DNA of 64,000 bases from Bidens hawaiensis (GCA_021521415.1 JAIQDT010000192.1:620001-684000), one strand, 5' to 3'. Positions 1 through 11,690 are shown, counted from the stretch's first letter. A program made the numbers and translations. The notes: generated from the letters alone by a model not told the origin.

Positions 1-3
1 GAA

Positions 4-327
4 ATGCAAGAGGCTAGTGATCAACAGATGAAGATTATGAGGAAGATGCAAGCCGAGATGATAGACTTGCAAGAGCAACTCCAAGTAGCAAGGGCCCGAA
101 CCGAGATGGCTCTAGAGTGTTGCGATGTCTTACAAATGCAAATTGCTCAGAACGCAGCCGAACCTGAGACAGAGCCTGAGGCAGAACCTGAGGCAGAGCC
201 TGAAGAGGAACCCGAAGAAGATCCCGAAGAGGAAACCGAGGAAAATCCCGAGGAGAAACCGGAGGAAGAACCGGCTGAGCCAGAGGCACACTCGGACGTG
301 TCCTCAGGCGACGACATCTCGGGATGA
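4..327 (+). CDS. acidic coiled-coil leader ORF of Tekay-type element
   Basis: This is a 107-codon ORF just upstream of gag. Residues about 1-50 are heptad-like and Gln/Glu/Met-rich, so probably coiled coil. Residues about 52-95 are a run of PE/EEP repeats that is almost wholly acidic. It ends in TGA ten bases before the gag ATG and is in another frame. It could be the displaced N-terminus of gag or a separate leader peptide of the element; I recognise no catalytic motif. The element continues left of the window, so the true start may lie outside it. The Glu-rich tract could also be low-complexity repeat growth. Confidence 0.4.
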   Translation: MQEASDQQMKIMRKMQAEMIDLQEQLQVARARTEMALECCDVLQMQIAQNAAEPETEPEAEPEAEPEEEPEEDPEEETEENPEEKPEEEPAEPEAHSDVSSGDDISG

Positions 328-337
328 TAATACCTAG

Positions 338-1540
338 ATGGCTGAAAGAAACGCTGGACACGGACGTGGTAACATCAACTTGACTACAGCTGAACTCCAA
401 ACTCTGCTGAACGACCATGCGGCGGCCGCTTTAGCCGCACACGTTCAGAATCAAGCTGGAGGTCCAAGTGGAACGTGTACCTTCAAGAATTACCTTGACT
501 GCAAGCCCAGTACGTTTAAGGGCACTGAGGGAGCTATAGGCTTCCTGCGTTGGGCTGAGAAGGCCGAGTCGGCATTTTAGATGTGTAATTGTCCCCCTGC
601 CAGTAGGGTCAAATTCGCTGCTGGAACACTGGAGATTCTGCCCTCACTTGGTGGAATTCGAACGTGCAGATCCTTGGATTGGAACTGGCTAACGCGATGA
701 ACTGGGAGGAGTTCAAAAACATGATGCGAGAGGAGTACTGTTCGAGAGAGGAGATTTCGAAGTTAGAGTCAGAATTTTGGTCACTGAAGATGGTGGGCTC
801 AGAAATTGAAGCCTACACTACCCGTTCTCACGAGTTGGCTGTGATGTGTCCGTGGATGGTGGATCCGCCGAGTAAGAGGATTGAGATGTATATCGATGGG
901 TTAGCACCGCAGATTCAGGGCATGGTGACGTCTTCCAGACCAGCCACGATTCAACAAGAGATCCGTTTAGCTCACAAACTGACGGATCAGGCTGTGACCC
1001 AAGGTGCGTTACCACCTAGGGGTTCAACCACTAAGCCCGTGACAACCCGAGTAATGACAACCACAGCAACAGCAACTCGAGTAGTGGAAAGAGGAAGTTT
1101 GACAACACCAGATCCTCGTCCTCGAACCTCCCACCGCAACAACACTACCGTAAGCCCGAATTCACTCGGAGCTTTAACAATCAAAGTCACAACAACAATA
1201 ACAACGGTAGCGGGCAGGGTTCGAGCGGATATGCTGGGAAATATCCGAAGTGCAATAGGTGCAACTATCATCATGTTGGCCCGTGTGACCGTGTCAAGTG
1301 TCAGAGATGCGGAAAGATGGGTCACCAGGCGAAGGAATGTAGAGGAGACCTTGCGGCAAAGGGTGCTCCTAAACCACCTATGACGACGAAGGGATGTTTC
1401 GAATGTGTGCAGGAATGTCATTTCAGGAAAGATTGTCCCAAGCTGAAACAGAACGACAACAACGGAAGTAACGGAAGTGGCAGTAGTGATGGAAGCAATG
1501 GCAAAGGAAGAGCTTTTGTAATTGGGTCGGGTCAAGCCCG
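338..1540 (+). pseudogene. gag: Tekay-type gag (capsid and nucleocapsid), broken
   Basis: Gag would form the virus-like particle and bind element RNA. The ATG at 338 opens 80 codons ending at an in-frame TAG (578-580). A frame change follows near 630-660, and the capsid part then reads from 664 (the stretch starting MQILGLELANAMNWEEFKNM). Another shift lies in the Thr-rich linker near 1020-1200. Two zinc knuckles lie in the frame starting at 1317 and just before it: CQRCGKMGHQAKEC (about 1300-1342) is a proper CX2CX4HX4C, while the second (about 1396-1438) keeps Cys and His but has Cys where the family usually has Gly before the His. Several lesions mean no full Gag can be made. The order gag, protease, pol fits a gypsy chromovirus. 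Confidence 0.85.
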
Positions 1541-1786
1541 CAATGAGCCGTACGTGGTGACTGGTAAGTTCCCTGTGAATGATTGTTTTGCTTCTGTATT
1601 GTTTGACACTGGAGCTGATAGGAGTTTTGTGTCGAAAGCCTTTAGCCAAATCTTAGACTTAACTCCAACTCCGTTAGATGTAAGACTATAGTAACGACTC
1701 ATGTACTTGCGGGATGTAAGTTAAAACTGTCAGGTCATATTTTTGATATCGACCTTCTTCCTTTTACGCTTAGTAGTTTCGATGTC
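1541..1786 (+). pseudogene. Tekay-type aspartic protease remnant
   Basis: The catalytic motif is visible as LFDTGADRSFVSKAF at about 1597-1644, the DTGA active site of a retropepsin, which would cut the Gag-Pol polyprotein. The frame stops at a TAG (1689-1691). The downstream half resumes in another frame with the flap-side motif [11 protein letters not shown] at about 1777-1810. The segment between is shorter than I expect for the family, so a small deletion is likely. Protease is therefore separated from pol in this copy. Assignment rests on the DTGA motif and its place between the zinc knuckles and RT. Confidence 0.8.
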
Positions 1787-4700
1787 GTGGTCGGCATGGA
1801 CTGGTTATCCGAGAACCGAGCGGAGATCAAGATAGTTCACATTACTACCCCTTCCGGCGAGATCATTTCGATCCGGGGAGAGAGAAGCGGCATGACCACC
1901 AGCGTCATTACCCTCATGAAGGCGCAGAAGTATCTACGAAAGGGTCATCCGGAAATTTTGGTGCAGATTGTTGAGAAACCCGCGGAGGAGAAGCGAATTG
2001 AAGATATACCAATTGTGCGAGATTTTCAGGAAGTTTTCCCGGAGGATTTGCCTGGACTCCCTCCTATACGACAAGTCGAATTCCAATTCGAGTTGACACC
2101 CGGTGCAGCACCCATAGCACGAGTCCCGTATCGGCTCGCACCGGCGGAGCTTCAGGAACTGTCCACTCAGTTGCAAGATTTGTTGGATAAGGGTTTTATC
2201 CGACCTAGCTCATCGCCATGGGGAGCCCCTGTCTTGTTTGTCCGAAAGAAGGACGGGACTTTCCGCATGTGTATCGACTACCGGGAGTTGAACAAGGTGA
2301 CGGTCAAGAACCGTTATCCTTTACCCCGAATTGATGATTTGTTTGACCAGCTTCAAGGATCGAGTTACTACTCGAAGATCGATCTGCGATCTGGTTATCA
2401 CCAACTAAGAGTGCGCGAAGAAGATATCTCAAAGACGGCATTCAGAACACGGTATGGTCACTACGAGTTTTCGGTTATGCCTTTTGGACTAACCAACGCA
2501 CCAGCCGTATTTATGGATCTCATGAATCGAGTATGCAAGGCGTACCTCGACAAGTTTGTGATTGTTTTCATTGATGATATTCTCGTCTACTCCAAGAACG
2601 AGGTTGACCATGAAGAGCACTTGAGGTTAATTTTGAAATTATTGAAGAAGGAACAACTGTATGCTAAACTCTCAAAATGTGAGTTTTGGCTTCGCGAGGT
2701 TCACTTTTTAGGACATGTGATCAACGAGAATGGTATCCATGTCGATCCCGGTAAGGTAGAGGCCATCAAAAACTGGGAAGCACCTAAGACTCCGACTGAG
2801 GTGTGGCAATTCCTAGGACTGGCCGGCTACTACCGACGTTTCATCGAGGGATTTTCAAAGATTGCTCAACCCCTCACCGCTTTGACTCACAAAGGCACTA
2901 AGTACAATTGGGGTGACGCGAAAGAATCCGCTTTTCAACTGTTGAAAACCAAACTCTGTAGCGCCCCTATTCTAGCCCTCCGCGAGGGAACGGAAAATTT
3001 TGAGGTACACTGTGACGCATCGATACAAGGTCTTGGTTGTGTGCTGATGCAACTCGAGAAGGTGATAGCTTATGCCTCTCGACAACTACGGGTTCACGAG
3101 AAGAACTACACGACCCATGATTTGGAACTCGGAGCTGTGGTGTTTGCCCTTAAGATATGGAGGCATTACTTGTACGGTACCAGGTTTACCATTTACACCG
3201 ACCACAAGAGTCTCCAACATATCTACGATCAGAAGGAGCTGAACATGCGACAGCGTCGTTGGGTGGAGTTGCTTAAGGATTATGATTGTGCCATCAAGTA
3301 TTACCATGGCAAGGCCAATGTAGTGGCCGACGCCCTCAGCAGAAAAGAAACAGATAAACCCAGACGAGTGCGAGCATTGCAACTCACGATTCATGCAAAC
3401 TTACCCGCTCAGATTCGCGAGGCGCAACGCGAAGCTTTGAAAGATGATAATCTTCCATCAGAACTCAAGCGGGGCATGAACAAGCAACTTGAAACCAGAT
3501 CGGACGGGGTCCGATATTTTGAGAACCGGATTTGGGTTCCACGATACGGAGAGTTGAAAACTCTAGTGATGGACGAAGCTCACAAGTCCCGATATTCTAT
3601 CCACCCTGGCTCGGATAAAATGTACCATGACTTAAAGGCACTTTACTGGTGGCCGAACATGAAAGCCGACATTGCCACCTACGTGAGCAAATGCTTGACT
3701 TGTTCCAGAGTCAAGATAGAATACCAGAAACCATCTGGTCTACTGCAACAACCGGAATTCCTAATGTGGAAATGGGAACACATCTCAATGGATTTTATCA
3801 CAGGTTTACCTAAGACACCGACGGGATGCGATACCATCTGGGTGATCGTTGACCGGTTGACTAAGTCGGCACACTTCTTAGCGATTAAGGAATCGGACAA
3901 AATGGAAAGATTGACTCGTGTTTACATGAAAGAAGTGGTGTCTAGACACTGAGTGCCTGTCTCAATCATTTCTGATCGAGATTCTCGTTTCACTTCGCAC
4001 TTTTGGAAGTCACTGCAAAGCGCACTAGGCACCCGTCTTGATATGAGCACAGCATACCATCCTCAGACGGATGGGCAAAGTGAACTAACTATTCAGACCC
4101 TGGAGGATATGTTGCGTGCATGCGTATTGGATTTCGGAAAAAGTTGGGAACCTCACTTACCTTTGGTAGAGTTTTCGTATAATAACAGCTACCACGCAAG
4201 TATTAAAGCAGCGCCGTTTGAAGCGTTGTACGGACGGAAGTGTCGATCACCACTCTACTGGGCAGAGGTGGGTGACAGCCAAATCACTGGTCCAGAACTG
4301 GTACTCGAAACTTCGGAAAAGATTGTTCAAATCCGAAATCGCATGGCAGCAGCACGAGATAGCCTAAAGAGTTACGCCGACAAGCGCCGAAAACCTCTCG
4401 AATTTCAAGTGAACGACCAAGTGTTACTCAAAGTCTCACCTTGGAAAGGTGTGGTTCGCTTTGGTAAGCGAAACAAACTCAACCCACGATATGTTGGCCC
4501 CTATCGAATAACTGAGCGCATTGGTCCGGTGGCGTACCGACTGGACCTACCAACGGAACTCAGTGGCGTACACAATGTATTCCACGTATCCAATTTGAAG
4601 AAATGCTTATCCGATGAAACCCAAGTAGTCCCTTTGGATGAACTGCAAGTTGATGAACAGTTACGTTTCATTGAAGAACCAGTCAATGTTTTGGATTGGG

Positions 4701-4888
4701 AAACCAAAACGCTCAAGCACAGCAAAATTCCAATCGTTAAAGTTCGTTGGAACTCGAGACGTGGACCGGAGTTCACGTGGGAACGCGAGGATCAAATGAT
4801 GAAAAAGTATCCTCATCTTTTTGAAGGGCTGACCAAACACAGAAAACCGCGAAACCCGGCAAACCGTCAGAAATCACCGGAGGTATGA
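1787..4888 (+). pseudogene. pol: Tekay-type pol: RT, RNase H, integrase, chromodomain; one stop
   Basis: The frame is open for 721 codons, interrupted by a single TGA at 3950-3952 between integrase blocks, then open for 311 more codons in the same frame. RT is at residues about 100-330, with [13 protein letters not shown] near residue 160 and the catalytic [10 protein letters not shown] near residue 262. RNase H starts near residue 407 (CDAS) and includes [10 protein letters not shown] and VVADALSR. Integrase has a His/Cys zinc domain ([11 protein letters not shown], then CLTC) near residues 600-635. Its DDE core has MDFITGLP before the stop, SDRDSRF just after it, and the Glu in [10 protein letters not shown]. 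The last about 60 codons resemble a chromodomain ([25 protein letters not shown]), thought to steer insertion into heterochromatin. One stop and no frameshift suggest a fairly young copy. Confidence 0.93.
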
Positions 4889-5017
4889 ATTAAATTTCGG
4901 GACGAAATTTCTTTCTACTAGGGGATGATATGACAAACTGAAAATTTTTCTTACTTTTTCAGACACTCATCATGACTTGACTCAAATTTTCGGGACGAAA
5001 ATTCTTTAACATGGGAA
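4889..5017 (+). other. polypurine-tract zone with duplicated GGGACGAAA block
   Basis: Just after pol the block TTTCGGGACGAAATTTC (about 4894-4911) precedes the purine run AGGGGATGA, where plus-strand DNA synthesis would start. A second, diverged copy (TTTTCGGGACGAAAATTC, about 4988-5005) is followed by CATGGGAATGATG. The two copies lie about 95 bases apart, so the LTR could begin at 4926 or at 5018. The 5' LTR lies outside the window, so I cannot decide. Confidence 0.55.
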
Positions 5018-5374
5018 TGATGCGGATATCGTCAATTCAGGTTAACTCCGTTAACTCAACTCCGTCAATTCAAACTTAAGATCATTGAATCTATAACGCA
5101 CACCTCATTACATTTAAACTAGGGTTTAAATGACGCTTAACACTTACTACATGTGTAGTCTTTCGGGAATTGCACCGAAACGCAAACGAGTTGACGCAAA
5201 CGATTGATGAATAAACGAAAAACGTCAAAACAGTAATTATGTGATAATTATGTGTTAGACTTATGTGTTATGTGATAACATGGTTATAAACGTTAACTCA
5301 AGATGTAAACAAGTTAGTTAAGCTAGATTAGTAATACTTAGAAGTTGAGGGACTTGAATGTAACATATTATTAT

Positions 5375-5382
5375 TATAAATA
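5375..5382 (+). promoter_or_regulatory. TATA-like box in Tekay 3' LTR
   Basis: TATAAATA sits about 450 bases into the LTR and is followed within about 20-60 bases by a pyrimidine-rich stretch (TTTTCTTTTCC), as expected around a plant LTR transcription start. It is inferred from position and motif only. Confidence 0.4.
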
Positions 5383-7371
5383 TTACTAAACCTAAACCCT
5401 AACTTAATTTTCTTTTCCTTTTCCTCTACCCCGATCGCGGCAGCCCCTTCACCCTCCATCTTTGCGATCGGCAGCTCACACACACCAACATATCACCTCG
5501 TTTTGATATTGTTCGTCATAATCGGAGCATCCTACACTCGTTTCTAAGCACCCCTCACGTTTCCCTTGGTTTATTTCTGCGTTTTAAGGTATAAATATGA
5601 AACCCTAACTATTGAATGTCATATTAAGTGTTCTTATGATTGATTATGTATTGGTTGTTGATATTGAGGATCATATGTGATTTTGAACGGTGAAAGATTG
5701 ATGAATCGTTGATTGTTTGTAAACCCTAGAGGGTTGCTACTGATTTTCTATGATTAATTATGTGTATTACATGTTTTGGGTTATGTCGTATGCTTAGGAT
5801 GCATGTTAGATGATTGTTTAGGCTTGCTGAGTTTTTGACAGCAGTGATTGTTAAGATTGAATGATGTGTAACTTGTTGAATATAAAAGCAAACTGAGCAA
5901 ATTATGAGTCTACAAGGTAGTACTCTGAGTCTAGTTTTCAGAAAGTCCAACCACGCCAAATTTGGAGGTGTTTTGGTTGGTCAAACGATTTAATTGTGAT
6001 TAAAGGTCAAAACTGGTACTGGACAGATTGTGAGTTATGTTTAGACGACTGTAATAAATGTTAATGTGGAAATTGGTTGAGTTTGTTAACACTACAGGGT
6101 ACTTTCTTGAGTCTAGTTTCTAAATAATATAAATTTGTAATTTTTGGACAAGTAAAGGTTAACTTTTATGATTTTACAAAAACGTTGTGCAAAGCTGAGC
6201 TGTTAGACCTGCTGTTAGGTTGTTTTGTAAATGTTATATCTCATGAACTACGAGACCAATTGGGTTGGTTCCACTTCTGGAAGTTGACTCATTGAGTTAG
6301 GAACCTAACCCAAGTGGTCTTGCATTTATTGGATTTTTTGTTTAACGGGAATTTCAAATAAAATTCTGTTGCGCATGAATTTGACTGTTATGAGTTTGCT
6401 GTAATGATTTGATGATTGTGAGAAAACTATGTGGAATAAAAAGATAATAAAATATGTTCTGGAAACCTAAGACATATGTGCTTCTGTGATGATTTTTGGT
6501 AAATTAATTGAGATGCTATGATCGGTGGAATAGTACAATATTTCAAGTAGAATTTCTGTCTCGGTGAAACTAGCTGCTGAGTTTTGTGAAAATGCATGAA
6601 ACATGATACTTGCTATATAATTGTTATGATTTGACCAAATTGTCCTCATGGGGAATAATGGCTAGTTAATTGTTATGTGTTGACCAAATTGCCCTTACGG
6701 GGAGTAATTGCTAGTGATGTACTTTATGAATACATGACACGTAAATAATTGCTTACACATGTAACGTATCACAAATACATTTGTTAAAGTCACACACGAT
6801 TCACAAACGAAACACGAAACATGTTATGTGCATAGGTATTATGTGCCGGGTCTAGAGACTCGATAATATTCCGACACTTAGAAAAATCTCTTTGTTGTTT
6901 TAGAACGCCAGAGAGAGTTTTTCTGTGACGCGCATCTTGGTGATTTAATTTGGGAATTTCTTCGCAAACAGTGAGTTTCACTTTCCCCTTTTTAAACTTT
7001 TTAAACGCTTTTCACTTGGGGGAGATAACATACTCCGAAAACGCATTTTAGATTTTGTTAATATAGATTATATATCACTTGTAAAGACTAAGTGGCAAAC
7101 GCGTAAACTAAAGTCCTTCATAACATCGAACCGGTTAATATTTGGATAATAGCGAGTCACTGTTGAGTAGTACTACTGGGTTTGACAAACCCCACCCAAC
7201 GCTAAACTCGACTGGAGGTCGAGCGGGTGTAATCTTGGCTAAACACATACCATGGTCTGGATGACCTGGTGGCAAGGCAAATTGATAAACAGTCAGCTTC
7301 GGTGTCGAACACTTAGTGATACTTGTTTTATAGGCTAGCTACCTATAGATATATAATTGACATAACACTAT

Positions 7372-7430
7372 CTGGTAACGCAAAACGCTGTAACGCAAAA
7401 CGCTGAACGCAAACGCTAAACGCTTTATTT
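7372..7430 (+). repeat. AAACGC word cluster in Tekay LTR
   Basis: The word AAACGC or AACGC is tandemly repeated about six times, in phrases such as GTAACGCAAAACGCT. Scattered copies also occur at about 5178-5230, 6990-7050 and 7530-7640 in the same LTR. This is the element-specific word for this LTR. Confidence 0.7.
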
Positions 7431-7767
7431 TTATATAACTTGTGAACTCACCAACATTGTGTTGACACTTTTAGTATGTTATTCTCAGGTAGCCGAGGCG
7501 GGCGCGCGGTTTAGGAACATGCATTGCTTGAAAACGCTTTTGTTATGCAAACTTATTTTTAACAGTTATCATTGGTTTTAAGTCGTCCTGCGTGACGCAA
7601 CTTTTGGTTAAAGGTTTTTACGCTTCCGCATTTAATTACTCGTAAACGTTTTCATGGTTTTGAAACTTTGTTTTATGGTTTTATTATAACTAATGATTCC
7701 GATCCTGTTAGTTCACACCCTCTGACGGTAAAACTCCGTTAGTGGATTTTGAGGGCGTGACATCTTT

Positions 7768-7870
7768 CCTCGAGTATTATTAGCGCTCGGTTCCCTCTTT
7801 CCTCGAATATTAGTAGGGTTCGGTTCCCTAGTTCTCGAATATTAGTAGGGTTCGATTCCCTCTTCGTTAC
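7768..7870 (-). repeat. about 33-bp tandem repeat, 3 copies (LTR A hypervariable site 2)
   Basis: Three adjacent copies contain TTCCCTCTTTCCTCGAATA or TTAGTAGGGTTCGGTTCCCT. LTR C has a related four-copy array at the matching place; LTR B has an unrelated array there. Confidence 0.75.
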
Positions 7871-8087
7871 CGTACATCCATCCTTTCCTGCTTTTATTAA
7901 CTTTATCACATTCATACACATAAGCATACATATCATACTTACCTTATACTTAGCGTTACAACCTGACAGTAAGTGCAATATCCGAAGATCGTTCACGTAC
8001 TGTCAAGCCATCATTCATACATTTCACATTATTCACATAAGGCATACACTTATCTCTTAGGATAAGCGTATTAACAAACATATTGAG

Positions 8088-8145
8088 TATGCACACAGCC
8101 CCGAAAACATGACACATAATTGGGGCTAGAAACTCACCTGAACAC
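8088..8145 (-). promoter_or_regulatory. conserved AGCCCC/GGGGCT stem block in LTR A
   Basis: GCACACAGCCCCGAAAACAT is followed by GGGGCTAGAAACTCACCTG. AGCCCC and GGGGCT can pair as a stem. The block recurs nearly unchanged in LTR B and LTR C, unlike its surroundings. On the minus strand it contains CAGGTGAGT, a good plant 5' splice-site consensus. Confidence 0.6.
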
Positions 8146-8274
8146 GGTTATGTTCACCGTTAATCGTAATCCCTTTCTTCAGTTGTGCACGGCTGACTGT
8201 ATAACAAGTATACGTATCAATTAACTATCACTTCTCATATCATCTTTCTAGTCTTAACTAGTACCCACAACGAA

Positions 8275-8355
8275 TGGGGGTCCGGGGGCAGCGCCCCTGG
8301 CAGCGGGGTCTAGGGGCGGCAGCCCCTAGCAGGGTCCAACGGGCAGAGCCCCTGG
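8275..8355 (-). repeat. GC-rich palindromic block in LTR A
   Basis: The stretch is made of overlapping inverted pieces such as GGGGGCAGCGCCCCTGG and GGGGCGGCAGCCCC inside AT-rich DNA. LTR B has the same block at about 36200-36290; LTR C lacks it. Confidence 0.65.
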
Positions 8356-8424
8356 AAAAATTTTATTTCCATTAACTGTCTTAACACATTTTTCATTAGG
8401 TTTTTAATTTATTTTCTAATCGAA

Positions 8425-8775
8425 CTTGACTTTAGGCGAAGTTAAACCTTAGGCGAACTTAGCTTTAGGCTAAGTTAAACCTTAGGCGAACTTAGCTTTA
8501 GGCGAAGTTAAACCTTAAGCGAACTTAGCTTTAAGCGAAGTTAAACCTTAAGCGAACTTAGCTTTAGGCGAAGTTATCAGTTAGGCGAACTTGGCCTTAG
8601 GCGAAGTTATCAATTAGGCGAACTTAGCCTTAGGCGAAGTTATCACTTAGGCGAACTTGGCCTTAGGCGAAGTTACCAGTTAGGCGAAGTTAAGCCTTGA
8701 AGGCGAAGTTAAGCTTTGAAGGCGAAGTTACCGTTTTGAAGGCGAAGTTGCCCAGTTCGCAGGCGAAGTTGCCCA
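8425..8775 (-). repeat. GCGAAGTT word array (LTR A hypervariable site 1)
   Basis: About twenty degenerate copies of GGCGAAGTTAA and GGCGAACTTAGC alternate with a period near 34 bases, then degrade to GGCGAAGTTGCCCAGTTCG. LTR C carries the same word and LTR B a different one (AACGAATTGG) at the same relative position. Confidence 0.85.
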
Positions 8776-9157
8776 GTTCGCTACGGGTTTGGTTTTTATC
8801 ACGCATTTTGGCGATTTTAATACCCTTGTTATGGTTCGACATCACCCACTAACGTTCCCTAACCATTTCGTTCGTATATATATCCCGTATAAACTATAAA
8901 GCTTGGATATTTAAGCTTAAGGACATTCAATAAAACATAAACTTTAAAGGTCAAGAATATACCTTTTGTACTCGTTTGGATCTCGTTTAACTTGTTTAAT
9001 CACAACTAATCGTTTACTCTCTCTCGGATCTTGCTCGTTTCTCTCCCTCGGCCGCCGGCCGTATATGGCGGTGTGTGGTGTGTGTGTGTGTTTTGCAGTG
9101 TGTTAGAGAATAAGATGGAAATGAATGATGGTTTTGGGTTTAAGGTTGGTTTAGGGG

Positions 9158-9170
9158 ATATTTATATCTC
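9158..9170 (-). promoter_or_regulatory. TATA box of LTR A
   Basis: On the minus strand GAGATATAAATATCC follows a conserved GGGCCTTAGGTCCATGGGC block. The same pair is seen in LTR C at 62295-62330, which supports a promoter. Confidence 0.55.
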
Positions 9171-9324
9171 TTAAAGCCCATGGACCTAAGGCCCATTCTC
9201 ATTTAACCCATCTCAATTAGTCTAAGTCCATGATCCGTTCTTTAATCGATGTTAATTAATTAATAACGCGAAATCACTAAACGTAACTTTCTTTATTCAA
9301 CATTATAAATTTTAGGATGTTACA

Positions 9325-10560
9325 AAAAGTATGTGAAAAGACACCCAAAATCGACCTAAAAAGGAGAATAAAAACCGTAGTTACGCGTCAGACCACGGTG
9401 CATAGAATGGATATGATACGGCGAATACTGTCACTTTGGGGCCAGGCTGACCGTGGTCCATGGCGTTTACCATGGGCCACGGTGGAGCTCTTACTAAATT
9501 TCTTGTTTTCTTCACATCTTTCTCGTTTCAACTCCGTTTTCTTCACCGTTTTCGCCCACGTTCTCGTGATTTCATCCTCTATCTCCTCCTACCTGCAATT
9601 ATACGAGTAACCATAGTCAACTAGTTCTATGAAAATCATTGGTTTAAGCATATGCATTTATATCTTTTACCTCGCTTAACGGCTTCCCTACGGCTCACCC
9701 ATTAAATACTGATTAAGAAAATAACAACTTTCAACAATTACAAAGATAAATCACACCCGAGATTCAAGTAGGCAACTGAACAACAATCTCATGCAACTTA
9801 AAAGATTAACTATCATAGATCAATAAAGACTAACTAACGGGCTAAACCTTAGCCATAAACAATCGCTAACACACGACACTGGTTATCAAAAAGTCTCTGC
9901 TAGTGTGACTTAACTAAGGGCAATTGTATGCTTCATTGTATCTAACTAGTCAAACAATACTATAAGCAATTATTATAGCAACCGACAAACTAATCGTTCT
10001 AATTGACATAAACCTAAAGCGACTGAATGCGCAACAATACTAAAAATCAGTACTCATAGATTAATCAAAGACAGTTACAAATCATTCGTTCTAAATACAT
10101 GAGAAATACTGAAAGTTACAAACTTTACATCCACGGGCATGATTCGAAGAGATTAGCCGAGCCTCGACATCATAAGATATTAAATGCTGATGGAATAGAA
10201 CATATAGATGATCTCTAGAAAAATCAGTAGGATGGAATTGGTCTCTCTTACCTTCAAAACTACAATGGAAAGTGATAGATACGAATAGGGTCGTCAAAAT
10301 CGTATTTTAACACCACCCTAACTTTCCCGTTTTCCCTCGATCGCGGTATGCGATCAGGTCTTCTGGGGTCCATTGCGTACCGTTATGGACCATGGTAGAC
10401 TGAGATATTATTTTAATCCCATCGCGATACGCGATGGGCCTTTAACCTCTCCTATCGCGTACCGCGATGGGAGTCTACATCAGCAACCATTAATCTCTTG
10501 TCTTTTTGTGCGTGCTGGACATCCCGGGCTTCATTACGTGCTCAAGAATGTCCAAAATAG
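9325..10560. repeat. degenerate LTR-like DNA, possibly Athila LTR on minus strand
   Basis: There is no coding sequence. The minus strand has phrases typical of Athila LTR and leader DNA (long runs on GCTAAGGTTTAGCCCG and TTGCCTACTTG), comparable to 56340-56400 of the Athila LTR in this window. Two clusters of GC words stand out: ACCACGGTGCAT, GGTCCATGGCG and GGGCCACGGT at 9395-9485, and ATCGCGATACGCGATGGG or TATCGCGTACCGCGATGGG at 10338-10470. Family assignment is weak. Confidence 0.35.
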
Positions 10561-11690
10561 CTCCTTTAAATACCCGTGACCCAAAATATAACATATGCGT
10601 ATGAAGTACCAAAGTTCATACAATAAACGACTAAACCGAGTAGATAAACAAACTGAAATATATACAAATTGACCGACCATCACTCTATCACTAGGACTAG
10701 TAGTAATAATCATTTGTATAATATTCCAGTTGTTGTAAGATATTTTAGTTTGTAAGATACTCTGCCTACTAGTATATAAATAAAAAAATCTTTGGTTCTA
10801 AATCTATCTGTACTATATATAATACATAATAAATGGTAAATTAAAAAACTTGTTTTAAGAGTTTTACAATTCTCAATGCATAATGTACATGTGTAAGGAG
10901 GGACAAAATGGTCTTTTAAACACAATCCACCCACACAATTTTCATTCTTTTAAAATACTTATAACTATGGTCCTTCAACCTTGCTAAATATTTGTAAATT
11001 TAAGAAATAGTTACAACTTCCCCTCCACCCTTATGTTTACCCACTCTTTACTCAACTATATTCTTCTTGGTTTTGTCCATACTTGTTTTACAAAAATATG
11101 TTAAAAAAATCCAAACATACCTTTTTAAATGAGCTTATTTTTTTGACGTTTCAATATATATTTTGTTCAAAACTAATGAATGATTAAAAATACAAGTCAT
11201 TATTGCATAAATATATGTATGAATGTACAAGTATCTTAAAGTATAAATATGTACAAAATCATGTTTTCATATATATACATATTTGACCCATTATCTTTTT
11301 GATAAAAATCATAAAAAAACCTCCTGTTAATTGTCGCATTTCAAAATTTAAGAAATAATTACAATTTTGACACCTCAATTTATCCAAATTTAACTCAAAC
11401 ATTATTTTTTTAATTATTGTTTTATAAAAATATGATTAAAGGTACTCAAGTTAAATAAATATCCTAAAATTAAATACATATCAAAATAATCAATCCAAAC
11501 TTTAGTTTAAGATTTCATCTTTAGTTTCGGGTTGAGTTGAGTCACCTTAGTATGAAGTTCGAGTCGAGCTCAAGCTAGCCTTGGCTCGCTAACAACCTTT
11601 AAGTGTTGTTTCCCATTGCATTGAGCGGGTACCTGACTAGTTCTTTATAATTACAAATGTCGAATCAAAATAATCCTTCATAAAACCAAG
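10561..11690. other. AT-rich intergenic DNA, nothing recognised
   Basis: This stretch has frequent ATATAT and TTTAAAA runs and no ORF with a known motif. One phrase (AAATTTAAGAAATA followed by TTACAA) occurs twice, near 11000 and 11350, suggesting an old duplicated fragment. I see no gene or clear element border. Confidence 0.5.

Larger units (their letters stand above)
4926..7762 (+). mobile_element. 3' LTR of the Tekay-type element
   Basis: The right border is TGACA at 7758-7762, where minus-strand LTR A sequence begins abruptly. The same kind of ending (GTGTGACA) closes the second Tekay LTR at 42826. The left border follows the polypurine tract (4926, alternative 5018). Length is about 2.8 kb, within the range of Tekay LTRs. 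A TATA-like TATAAATA lies at 5375-5382, followed by a CT-rich leader with AAACCCTA motifs. A target duplication cannot be checked because the 5' LTR is outside the window. No coding sequence is convincing in this stretch; the short ORFs are chance. Confidence 0.8.
7763..9324 (-). mobile_element. LTR A: minus-strand LTR, truncated by the Tekay insertion
   Basis: The 5' end (minus strand) is TGTAACATCC at 9324-9315, the start seen in LTR B (37428) and LTR C (62166). Alignment by eye with C is good: the block around GGGCCTTAGGTCCATGGGC and the TATA box at 9158-9170 are shared. The 3' end of the LTR is missing at 7763, exactly where the Tekay LTR ends. The Tekay element therefore most likely inserted into this LTR, and the missing several hundred bases should lie left of the window. 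Family is probably a gypsy chromovirus, from the TGTAACATCC terminus and the length of the intact copy. Confidence 0.8.

Noticed and set aside
35..418. Minus-strand 127-codon ORF
   Set aside because: Shadow of the acidic leader ORF and gag start on the plus strand; Leu/Pro/Val-rich complement of Glu codons.
987..1649. Minus-strand 220-codon ORF
   Set aside because: Lies antisense to gag knuckles and protease, where the plus-strand motifs are clear.
9317..9610. Plus-strand 97-codon ORF starting at the LTR A edge
   Set aside because: It crosses the LTR border, has no motif, and the GC word cluster explains its codons.
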